Shown in pieces: positions 8,312 to 16,146 of a stretch of DNA of 53,858 nucleotides. Under the pieces are notes generated by a model. The model had not been told where the DNA came from and searched no databases. It saw only the letters and a list, made by a program, of their open reading frames with translations. Location: positions 1 through 53,858 of the forward strand of contig JAHYIU010000007.1 in NCBI GenBank assembly GCA_019429425.1, given 5' to 3'. This stretch comes from Candidatus Syntrophosphaera sp. (GTDB taxonomy: Bacteria; Cloacimonadota; Cloacimonadia; Cloacimonadales; Cloacimonadaceae). The position numbers were made by a program, and so were the translations under genes. Each line of letters opens with the position of its first letter. Positions within the stretch are counted from its first letter, which is position 1.

Positions 8312-8663
8312 GGGGGTGACATGGTTTCGACAGGGAATCAGAGTGTGAGAGATGCATGCCGGAGATGCTGTCCTCTCCGTTATCAAGCAGCAAACAAATC
8401 TAATTGCAAACAACAATTACTCCTTAGCAGCGTAAGCTCGCTAACGTTCAACCGTCCCGCGCCGCCGGGGATGGCTTGGGCGTCGCAACAGTGCGGCCGC
8501 TCCGGGTCCGAGAGCTCATAAGATCCGGCTAAGACCATGAGCCCTGGCCCCGGCGGGTCTGATTGTCTTTTACCGCCGGGTCCGAGATCAAAGACAACTA
8601 AGCATGTAGATTCACTCATGATCGGCTCTTTGGACGCGGGTTCGATTCCCGCCACCTCCACCA
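8312..8663 (+). ncRNA. ssrA: transfer-messenger RNA (tmRNA)
   Basis: The 5' end GGGGGTGACATGGTTTCGAC pairs with the 3' end ...CACCTCCACCA, forming the alanine-tRNA-like acceptor stem with encoded CCA. The T arm GCGGGTTCGATTCCCGC is intact. A tag frame lies at 8406-8435: GCA AAC AAC AAT TAC TCC TTA GCA GCG TAA, giving ANNNYSLAA, ending in the usual LAA degron. tmRNA rescues ribosomes stalled on broken mRNAs and tags the nascent chain for proteolysis. Length (352 nt) is normal. Its 3' end is next to the start of an A+T-rich gene cluster; tmRNA genes are common landing sites for islands, but no integrase or repeated 3' end was found. Confidence 0.95.
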
Positions 8664-8816
8664 GCTTTGGCTACTGGTTTTATAGGGTAATGGGCCAATT
8701 CTGCTATTAGTTAACCCTGAATATTGCGTGTTCATTGATCATTACAGTAACCTTGCTGCTTATGGGATTGAAAAAAAGAATTGACAGATTCGAGCAGCAG
8801 AATTATAAGTCTTATT

Positions 8817-10640
8817 ATGCGAAAGATAATAACAGCAAAGAATGGTCCTTTAGTTTTCATAAACCCGAAGGAAATTACTGAATCCAGCGGGAATAAATTT
8901 TCCGTTGATAAACCTTCTGCAGCTTTTTGCCGTTGCGGACATTCAAATAGCAAACCCTTTTGTGATGGAACTCACGGGAAAATCGGCTGGACAAGCGAAA
9001 AACGAGAGGATCGACAACCTCGAAAAGTTGATGATTACAAGGGACAAAAAATCACAATACATGATGATCGTGGAATTTGCGCCCATGTTGGTTTTTGTAC
9101 TGACGGACTTCCCAAAGTATTCCGGATGGGAGTAGAACCCTGGATCGATCCTGATGCCGAGACGGTGGAAAAAATCATCGCAACCATTAAAAAATGTCCT
9201 TCAGGCGCATTGAGTTATTCGATTGACGGTGTAAAATACGACAAATTTTCCACTCAACCCGAAATAGTGGTCACGGAAAACGGGCCATATTTCATTAAAG
9301 GCAGCATTGAGCTCGAGGATGATGACCATCCAGAATCGGAAGAGCATTATGCCCTTTGCCGCTGTGGGAATTCCCAAAACAAACCATTTTGCAACGGACA
9401 ACACTGGCACAGCAAATTCCGCGATGATGGCATAGCCAAAGATGTTGGCCTGAACGAAAACGAAAAAGTGGCCGAAATACAGAAACTTGCTCAAACAGGC
9501 AAAAGCGAAAACTCATCCATGTCAACCTTGCGCGAATATCCCACTTTGGATACGCTGGTTTTTAAAGGTGCGCAATTGCATAAAATGCCGCTCAATGAAG
9601 ATATTCAAGTCAATACTAAAACCATTATCGGTAAAACAGCCAAACATCCTTTGGAATTGGATATGCCGTTTTATGTATCGCACATGTCATTTGGTGCCCT
9701 GTCGCGCGAAGCAAAAATTGCCCTGGCAAGAGGTTCATCGCTTGTTGGAACGGCAACTTGCTCCGGCGAAGGCGGTTTGCTGCCTGACGAGCGTAAAGCT
9801 GCAAAGAAATTCATTTACGAACTTGGCACTGCCTCATTCTCCCACAAAGACGATTCCATCAAGCAAGCCGACGCCGTGGAGATCAAAATCGGCCAGGGAG
9901 TAAAACCAGGTTTGGGCGGACACCTTCCCGGCAACAAAGTTACCGCTGAAATTGCCAAAATTCGCGGACTTGAAAAAGGTGAAGACAGTGTATCACCCGG
10001 ACGGTTATCGGGTGTGGAAAATTTGGACGACCTGAAAAAAATGGTAGCCCACATACGCCAGATTACAGACGGAAGACCCGTGGGCATCAAATTCGCTTCA
10101 GGCCATATTGAAGAAGATCTTGAATTCGCTCTGCAGGCCGAACCCGATTTTATTACCATTGATTGCCGCGGCGGAGCCACAGGTTCTTCACCCAAGTTCC
10201 TGAAGGACAATGTTGGCGTGCCGCCCGTGTTTGCAATTCGACGTGCCCGGAAATACCTGGATGCAAGAGGAAGTACTGTAACACTCTGTATTACGGGAGG
10301 CTTCCGCAATAGCGCTGATATTGCCAAAGCTCTCGCCCTCGGAGCAGATGCCGTTGCTCTGGCCACCGCATCTTTAATATCCATAGGCTGCATACAGGCA
10401 AGAGTTTGTCACACAGGTACCTGTCCGGCAGGGATAACCACCCAAAATGAACAACTGCGCCAACTTTTCGATCCCGAAAACGGTGTGAGAGGTTTTGTTA
10501 ATTTTTTCACTGGCGCCAATAATGAGCTGAAAGTATTTGCGCGCACCAACGGAATCAAAGATGTTCATAACTTCTGTGTAACTGATCTGCTTACCGACAG
10601 TGTTATCGTTTCGCAATTTACTGATATTCAGCATATATAA
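8817..10640 (+). CDS. CDGSH-[4Fe-4S]-CDGSH-FMN glutamate synthase-like fusion
   Basis: 607 aa from the ATG at 8817. A TTG at 8781 would add 12 residues, and neither has a strong ribosome-binding site. Order of domains: CDGSH zinc-finger-like [2Fe-2S] site (Cys38, Cys40, Cys49, His53); divergent single-cluster ferredoxin (Cys88, Cys94, Cys127 in KKCPSGALSY); second CDGSH site (Cys181, Cys183, Cys192, His196); then a complete FMN-binding glutamate synthase barrel from about residue 240 (SHMSFGALSREAKIALARGS, IKIGQGVKPGLGGHLPG, IDCRGGATGSSP). The GltS [3Fe-4S] triad is kept as C-x5-C-x4-C (CIQARVCHTGTC). There is no glutamine amidotransferase domain, so it cannot release ammonia from glutamine itself. 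It shares its N-terminal module with the next gene, 17 bp downstream. Substrate unknown; a redox role in sulfur or amino-acid chemistry is inferred from neighbours. Confidence 0.85.
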   Translation: MRKIITAKNGPLVFINPKEITESSGNKFSVDKPSAAFCRCGHSNSKPFCDGTHGKIGWTSEKREDRQPRKVDDYKGQKITIHDDRGICAHVGFCTDGLPKVFRMGVEPWIDPDAETVEKIIATIKKCPSGALSYSIDGVKYDKFSTQPEIVVTENGPYFIKGSIELEDDDHPESEEHYALCRCGNSQNKPFCNGQHWHSKFRDDGIAKDVGLNENEKVAEIQKLAQTGKSENSSMSTLREYPTLDTLVFKGAQLHKMPLNEDIQVNTKTIIGKTAKHPLELDMPFYVSHMSFGALSREAKIALARGSSLVGTATCSGEGGLLPDERKAAKKFIYELGTASFSHKDDSIKQADAVEIKIGQGVKPGLGGHLPGNKVTAEIAKIRGLEKGEDSVSPGRLSGVENLDDLKKMVAHIRQITDGRPVGIKFASGHIEEDLEFALQAEPDFITIDCRGGATGSSPKFLKDNVGVPPVFAIRRARKYLDARGSTVTLCITGGFRNSADIAKALALGADAVALATASLISIGCIQARVCHTGTCPAGITTQNEQLRQLFDPENGVRGFVNFFTGANNELKVFARTNGIKDVHNFCVTDLLTDSVIVSQFTDIQHI

Positions 10641-10657
10641 GTACCAGGAAAAGATGT

Positions 10658-13258
10658 ATGAAAGAAAATAAAGCAAGTATCAAACCTCAGAAGAACGGAC
10701 CGCTGATAGTAAAGAACCTTGATAAATTCACCAATTCAAGGAATGAAGCGATCGAGATAAAACCTATAATGGTTTTATGCCGTTGCGGAGGGTCAAAAAA
10801 TAAGCCGTTTTGTGATCAAACTCATGCCAGCATAGGTTTTTCCGACGAACGAAGCGAAACTCGTGTACCTGATAGAAAAGACACCTACAAAGGCAGAAAT
10901 ATAACTATTCACGACAACCGCGGTATATGCTCTCACGCCGGCTTCTGTACCGATAACCTTTCCAGCGTTTTCCGCATGGGCAAGGAACCATGGATTGATC
11001 CTAATGGCGCTGATGTGGAGGACATCAAGCTTGTCATTAAAATGTGCCCCTCAGGCGCGCTATCATATACGGAAAACAACCTGGAAACTAATGATTTCTC
11101 AAACGACGAGGAAATACACATCAGAAAAAACGGCCCCTATAACGTACGGGGCGGTATCGTGATCGAAAACGTAGACTTGGGCGATGGTGCTTCAAAAGAG
11201 CACTACACACTTTGTCGTTGCGGGCATTCAGGAAATAAACCCCGCTGCGATGGTACACACTGGTACGCGGCATTTAAAGACGATGAGGGTAAAACCATTT
11301 CTGCCGCTGCACGTAAAACAGAACAGCAAGCACCCGAATGGGTGAAAGTGGCTCAGACTGATGAATTAATGAACGGACAAACCAAAAAACTGAACTTACA
11401 CAATCAGCAGATACTGCTATCGCGGGTTGATGATAAATACGGTGCAATCGAGGGGATTTGTTCACATCAAGGCGGGCCGCTAATTGATGCCAGGATTGAA
11501 GCCAAGATCATTCGTTGCCCCTGGCACGGACATCCTTTTGATCCCCTGAGCGGAAAATCCTTGGGCAACGATGCCAACCTTAAAACTTACAAAACGGATG
11601 TTCGCAGTGATGGCATATACCTGGAAATAGCAGCTCCCGAAAAATCGGCCTGGACGGTAAGCCATGTTCTGGCTGAAACATTTGTTAACTGGGGTATCAA
11701 GCATGTTTTTGGTATGGTCGGGCATTCCAACCTCGGTATTGCGGAAGCTTTTCGTATTCAGGAAGAAAAAGGGAATATCAAATACATTGGGATTCGCCAC
11801 GAAGGAGCGGCAGCTTTTGCAGCGTCAGCTTATTCCAAAATTTCGGGCAAACCCGCAATCTGTTTTTCTATTGCAGGACCAGGCGCCACCAACCTGCTAA
11901 CCGGATTGTGGGATGCTCATATAGACCGCACACCTGTTCTGGCCATTACTGGACAGATTAATACTCAGTTTTTAGGCCCTGGTTCCTTTCAGGAAATTAA
12001 TTTACCGGCAGCCTTTCAAGCTGTTGCGCCGTTCAGCAAAATTGTTATGCCCGACAGCAATCACGCAGCGCTGGCTTCTTTAGCTCTTAAAAATGCCATT
12101 GTTCAACGCAATGTTTCGCATCTGATCGTTCCGGACGATGTTCAAACGCTCGATGCCGGAACCCAGGCACCGGGCGAACCTGATGGGCGGCTTTCCGATA
12201 CTTGTATCGCTCCAGCCCAGGATGCTGTGAATCTCGCCATGTACCGCATTTGGCGAACCCGAAAACCAGCTGTTATCGTTGGCTATGGAGCCAGAAATAG
12301 CATGCCGGAAATTATCGAATTTGCCGAAAAGCTCAGGGCACCCGTATTGACGACTTTCAAGGCCAAGGGGCAGATTTCCGATTCACATCCTCTTGCAGTT
12401 GGTGTATTGGGAAAAAGCGGCACACCTCTTTCCGCCCACTTTATGAATACCGCGGATTTGCTCATAGTATTTGGATCATCCTTTTCTCAACATACCGGTA
12501 TTGACCAAAGCAAGCCTATTATTCAAGTGGACAATGAACAAATGGCACTGGCAAAATTTCATGCCGTTGAGAATCCCATCTGGGGCGATGCAGGGATCAC
12601 TGCCAGATTATTCATCGAGAAATTGGCAAACTATTCACTATCAACAATATCAACCGAGCAAATTGCTGCCAGTAAAGCAGAGTGGAAAGCCAAGAAAATT
12701 GATATGGCTGCAAAGATCGGCACAAATGGGGTGAATTCAAGATTCGTCATTAATGAACTTAGCCGTTTACTGCCCGATAATGCCATCGTTGCGCTTGATG
12801 TTGGGAATAGTACTTATTCATTCGGAAGGTATTTTGAATGCAAAGGCCAGCGGGTTATCTTGTCAGGCTATCTCGGCAGCATCGGCTTCGCATTCCCCGC
12901 AGCCATGGGCGCTTATTTTGCCATGCCCGGTCGTCAAGTGGTTTCGGTTAGTGGCGATGGTGGCTTCGGTCAATACATGACCGAGTTTAACACGGCCGTT
13001 TTGTATAATATGAATATTACGCACATATTACTGAATAACAACGAATTGGGCAAAATATCAAACGAACAACGCGAGGATAAGATCCCGGTCTGGCAAACAA
13101 GATTAAACAATCCGAATTTTGCTGATTATGCCAATAATTGTGGGGGATTAGGTATCCAGGTTACAAAAAGAGCTGATTTGGATCATGCTGTTCGCAAAGC
13201 CCTGGCTTACAATGGTCCCGCGTTGGTGGAAATTATTACCGACCCGCTTCTTACTTAA
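10658..13258 (+). CDS. CDGSH-[4Fe-4S]-CDGSH-Rieske-ThDP enzyme fusion
   Basis: 866 aa; ATG preceded by AGGAAAAG. Residues 1-210 repeat the module of the upstream gene: CDGSH site (Cys41, Cys43, Cys52, His56), one-cluster ferredoxin (Cys91, Cys97, Cys130), CDGSH site (Cys186, Cys188, Cys197, His201). Residues about 225-325 are a Rieske [2Fe-2S] domain with ICSHQGG (Cys268, His270) and CPWHGHPFD (Cys287, His290). Residues about 330-866 are a full thiamine-diphosphate enzyme of the acetolactate synthase/pyruvate oxidase type: RHEGAAAFAASAY (activating Glu), SIAGPGATNLLTGLWDA, and the ThDP/Mg motif beginning at GDG766 and ending NNNEL (about 793-797). It would decarboxylate a 2-oxo acid and pass electrons to the Fe-S chain. 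No FAD-specific motif was identified. The combination is unusual; the substrate is not known. Confidence 0.85.
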   Translation: MKENKASIKPQKNGPLIVKNLDKFTNSRNEAIEIKPIMVLCRCGGSKNKPFCDQTHASIGFSDERSETRVPDRKDTYKGRNITIHDNRGICSHAGFCTDNLSSVFRMGKEPWIDPNGADVEDIKLVIKMCPSGALSYTENNLETNDFSNDEEIHIRKNGPYNVRGGIVIENVDLGDGASKEHYTLCRCGHSGNKPRCDGTHWYAAFKDDEGKTISAAARKTEQQAPEWVKVAQTDELMNGQTKKLNLHNQQILLSRVDDKYGAIEGICSHQGGPLIDARIEAKIIRCPWHGHPFDPLSGKSLGNDANLKTYKTDVRSDGIYLEIAAPEKSAWTVSHVLAETFVNWGIKHVFGMVGHSNLGIAEAFRIQEEKGNIKYIGIRHEGAAAFAASAYSKISGKPAICFSIAGPGATNLLTGLWDAHIDRTPVLAITGQINTQFLGPGSFQEINLPAAFQAVAPFSKIVMPDSNHAALASLALKNAIVQRNVSHLIVPDDVQTLDAGTQAPGEPDGRLSDTCIAPAQDAVNLAMYRIWRTRKPAVIVGYGARNSMPEIIEFAEKLRAPVLTTFKAKGQISDSHPLAVGVLGKSGTPLSAHFMNTADLLIVFGSSFSQHTGIDQSKPIIQVDNEQMALAKFHAVENPIWGDAGITARLFIEKLANYSLSTISTEQIAASKAEWKAKKIDMAAKIGTNGVNSRFVINELSRLLPDNAIVALDVGNSTYSFGRYFECKGQRVILSGYLGSIGFAFPAAMGAYFAMPGRQVVSVSGDGGFGQYMTEFNTAVLYNMNITHILLNNNELGKISNEQREDKIPVWQTRLNNPNFADYANNCGGLGIQVTKRADLDHAVRKALAYNGPALVEIITDPLLT

Positions 13259-13339
13259 TCTAGGATAGCGAATTTTAATGAATAGCATGAGAAATAATGT
13301 TCAAAGGATTATAAACTCAAATGACAAGCGAGGAAAAAG

Positions 13340-14629
13340 ATGAAAATTATATCAACCCAAGAGCTACGCTCACTAATAGAAAAGAATAACGTGAAAATAA
13401 TCGATGTGCGTCCCGTGGATGCCTACAATGGATGGCAGTTACAGAGAGAAAAACGTGGCGGACACATCAAAGGGGCAAAATCATTGTCGGACAAGTGGAC
13501 AGACTATCCGAACTGGATCGATATTGTTCGCCAAAAAAACATTTCACTTGATGATGAATTGGTGATCTACGGCTATACAAGCGAAGGAACGCAAAACGTG
13601 GCAAAAATGTTTCAAAAGTCAGGTTATAATAATATCTCTGTGTATGATTCGTTTTTATCTGAATGGGTGATGAACGAAGAATTGCCCATGGACTACCTTC
13701 CGAATTACAAAAATCTGGTTCCGGCCGAATGGGTGAAACAGCTCATTTCAGGTGCAAGGCCGCAACATTACAACAATGATAAATATATAATTGTCCATGC
13801 CCATTATCGCAACCGCGACGCCTATTTGAGCGGACATATACCCGGCGCTGTAGACATGGACACACTGGCGCTGGAAGCCCCCGAAACATGGAACCGCCGC
13901 TCCCCGGAAGAACTCAAGGCTGCCCTCGAAGCGCATGGTATCACTGCCAACACCACCGTGGTCCTATACGGAAAATTCATGTTCCCGGATAATAACGATG
14001 AATTTCCTGGCAGAGCGGCTGGCAATATCGGCGCGATCCGTTGTGCCTTGATCATGATGTATGCCGGGGTAAAAGATGTCAGGATCATCAACGGAGGATT
14101 TCAATCATGGCATGACGCAGGATATCAAGTGGATACCGATGATTTGCCGAAAAAACCGATTGCCGATTTTGGGGCAATAATTCCACAACATCCTGAATTG
14201 ATCGTGGATATTGACGAAGCCAAACTAATGCTGAAGGCCACTGATGCAGAATTGGTTTGCGTGCGCAGCTATCCCGAATACACTGGCGCGGTCAGCGGAT
14301 ATAATTATATCAAAGTTAAAGGCCATATACCAGGAGCGATATTTGCAGATTGCGGAAGCGATGCCTATCATATGCAAAACTACCGCAATGTTGACAACAC
14401 CATCCGTGAGTTTCATGAAATCGACCAAATATGGAGTAATTTAGGAGTCACTCCCGACAAACACCTGGCATTTTACTGTGGAACAGGTTGGCGGGGCAGC
14501 GAAGCCTGGTTCAATGCGTGGTTGATGGGTTGGCCCAGGATTTCCGTTTTCGATGGAGGTTGGTTTGAGTGGAGCAATGATCCTACGAATCCGATCGAAA
14601 CAGAAATACCACAGAAATATTTGCGGTAG
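13340..14629 (+). CDS. eanB: EanB-like trimethylhistidine sulfurtransferase (three rhodanese domains)
   Basis: 429 aa. Three rhodanese domains: about 1-120, 125-275 and 280-425. Only the third has an active-site cysteine: Cys380 in FYCGTGWRGSE. The equivalent loops of domains 1 (YGYTSEGTQ) and 2 (YGKFMFPDNNDE) have none. Chlorobium EanB, which converts hercynine (N-trimethylhistidine) plus polysulfide to ergothioneine without oxygen, is a multi-rhodanese protein. From memory, it uses one C-terminal cysteine (Cys412, in a CGTGWR loop) and Tyr353. At the same offset of 32 this protein has Tyr321. An EgtD-type methyltransferase gene two genes downstream (EanA) supports the call. A plain thiosulfate or 3-mercaptopyruvate sulfurtransferase is the alternative. 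ATG with GAGGAAAAAG upstream. Confidence 0.78.
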   Translation: MKIISTQELRSLIEKNNVKIIDVRPVDAYNGWQLQREKRGGHIKGAKSLSDKWTDYPNWIDIVRQKNISLDDELVIYGYTSEGTQNVAKMFQKSGYNNISVYDSFLSEWVMNEELPMDYLPNYKNLVPAEWVKQLISGARPQHYNNDKYIIVHAHYRNRDAYLSGHIPGAVDMDTLALEAPETWNRRSPEELKAALEAHGITANTTVVLYGKFMFPDNNDEFPGRAAGNIGAIRCALIMMYAGVKDVRIINGGFQSWHDAGYQVDTDDLPKKPIADFGAIIPQHPELIVDIDEAKLMLKATDAELVCVRSYPEYTGAVSGYNYIKVKGHIPGAIFADCGSDAYHMQNYRNVDNTIREFHEIDQIWSNLGVTPDKHLAFYCGTGWRGSEAWFNAWLMGWPRISVFDGGWFEWSNDPTNPIETEIPQKYLR

Positions 14630-14633
14630 ATCC

Positions 14634-16004
14634 ATGCTTAATTATGCTGCTATTATAATAGGTTCGGGACAAGCTGGCACACCGTTGGCTTTTAAATATG
14701 CCTTAAACAAAAAGAAAGTGGCTTTTATCGAAAAAAAGCATTTTGGAGGGACTTGCCTGAATGTTGGATGCACTCCAACCAAGGCATATGTGGCAAGCGC
14801 TAAAAGGGCTTTTGATATCCAGCGTGCTGAAACACTTGGCATTGGCGTACCCACAGATTCAAAAGCGAATCTCGATAAGATCAAAGCACGCAAGGACGCG
14901 CTCATCCAAAAATCGGTTAACGGGCTTGCTTCATCACTTGAAGGGAGCCAATACATTGATGTTTATAAAGGTGAAGCACGGTTTGGCGGCCCCAAGGTTG
15001 TTGAAGTGAACGGCAAATCGCTTACTGCTGAAAATATATTCATCGATGTGGGCGCAAGGGCCAGAATCCCTGAAGGTTTTGAAAATGTAGATTACCTGAC
15101 CAATGAAGATATTTTGGGACTTACGGAAATCCCTGAACATCTTTTGATCGTGGGCGGAAGTTACATAGGCCTCGAGTTTGGACAAATGTTCAGGCGTTTT
15201 GGGAGCAGAGTCACCATAATTGAAAAAAACGACCGTTTGATAGCATATGAAGATGAAGATGTTTCGGAAACCATCCAGGAGATCCTCGAGGAAGAGGGCA
15301 TCGAATTCAGGTTCAATTCTGACTGCATTGGGGCATCTCAATCCGCGCCAGGGCATATTAAGGTTAAAACGGACTGCGATGGCGCTGGGGATGAAATTTT
15401 AGGAACGCATCTTTTGCTTGCTGTAGGACGCGTACCCAATACTGATCTACTGAATCTGGAAGCTGCGGGCATCAAAACCAACGCCAGAGGCTATATAGTG
15501 GTGGATGATCGCCTGCAAACCAATATCGAAGGTGTTTACGCTTTGGGCGATTGCAACGGGAAAGGCGCGTTCACGCATACTGCCTATAATGATTATCAAA
15601 TTGTTTCAGCAAATATACTTGAAAACGGAAACCGGAAAGTGACTGACCGAATTCAAACCTACGCATTGTTTATCGACCCACCCCTGGGACGGGCAGGCAT
15701 GACCCTGGCCGCAGCCAAAATAGCCGGTAACAAGGTAAAAACAGCCGAGTATCAGATGGCAAACGTTGCCCGGGCCCGTGAAAAAGGAGAAACCAAAGGA
15801 TTTATGCGCATCATCATCGATAGTGATACCGACAGAATTCTGGGTGCTTCAATCTTGGGTGTGGGTGGAGATGAGTCGATCGCAAGCATTTTGAATGTGA
15901 TGTATGCCGATAAACCATACACGCTAATTCGTGACTCGGTGCATATCCATCCCACGGTTTCCGAGCTGATACCGACCATGCTGGAAAAAACGAAATATGA
16001 GTAA
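14634..16004 (+). CDS. FAD/NAD(P) disulfide oxidoreductase (MerA/Lpd-like)
   Basis: 456 aa from the ATG at 14634, 4 bp after the rhodanese gene; an upstream in-frame start lies inside that gene and is rejected. FAD motif GSGQAG at residues 10-15. The redox-active pair Cys41/Cys46 lies in FGGTCLNVGCTPTKAYV. The NAD(P) motif is LLIVGGSYIGLEFGQM. The second FAD motif is VYALGDCNGKGAFTHTAYND. The dimer-interface base His439-Pro-x3-Glu444 is in HIHPTVSELIP. The family includes lipoamide dehydrogenase, mercuric reductase and glutathione-type reductases; the extra metal-binding cysteines of MerA are absent at the C-terminus. Its place between EanB and EanA suggests it reduces a persulfide, polysulfide or disulfide linked to ergothioneine sulfur insertion, but this is inference. 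Confidence 0.85.
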   Translation: MLNYAAIIIGSGQAGTPLAFKYALNKKKVAFIEKKHFGGTCLNVGCTPTKAYVASAKRAFDIQRAETLGIGVPTDSKANLDKIKARKDALIQKSVNGLASSLEGSQYIDVYKGEARFGGPKVVEVNGKSLTAENIFIDVGARARIPEGFENVDYLTNEDILGLTEIPEHLLIVGGSYIGLEFGQMFRRFGSRVTIIEKNDRLIAYEDEDVSETIQEILEEEGIEFRFNSDCIGASQSAPGHIKVKTDCDGAGDEILGTHLLLAVGRVPNTDLLNLEAAGIKTNARGYIVVDDRLQTNIEGVYALGDCNGKGAFTHTAYNDYQIVSANILENGNRKVTDRIQTYALFIDPPLGRAGMTLAAAKIAGNKVKTAEYQMANVARAREKGETKGFMRIIIDSDTDRILGASILGVGGDESIASILNVMYADKPYTLIRDSVHIHPTVSELIPTMLEKTKYE

Positions 16005-16146
16005 ACCAAATTTGCTGGAACCATTTCCCGGTTTATCCTGTTTGCTGCCGATGGCTGGATGTTATGCCCTTTCCTCGCACTTTTCCTTGGTTGGAGTTCC
16101 CAAGGCGGATATCCTGATCAATGGTTTTGTATATGATGCATTGTAA
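15997..16146 (+). CDS. Possible 49-aa small protein between flavoprotein and EanA
   Basis: An ATG overlapping the end of the flavoprotein gene opens a frame of 49 codons: MSKPNLLEPFPGLSCLLPMA, then GCYALSSHFSLVGVPKADIL, then INGFVYDAL. It ends inside the 5' part of the EanA gene in another frame. Two cysteines and several hydrophobic residues are visible; I recognise no family. The tight overlap on both sides suggests a translated link in the operon. It could equally be a non-coding spacer or the decayed start of a longer protein. Confidence 0.35.
   Translation: MSKPNLLEPFPGLSCLLPMAGCYALSSHFSLVGVPKADILINGFVYDAL

Noticed and set aside
8664-8816. Attachment site or integrase at the tmRNA 3' end
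   Set aside because: No copy of the tmRNA 3' end occurs before rpsO and no recombinase gene is present in the A+T-rich cluster.
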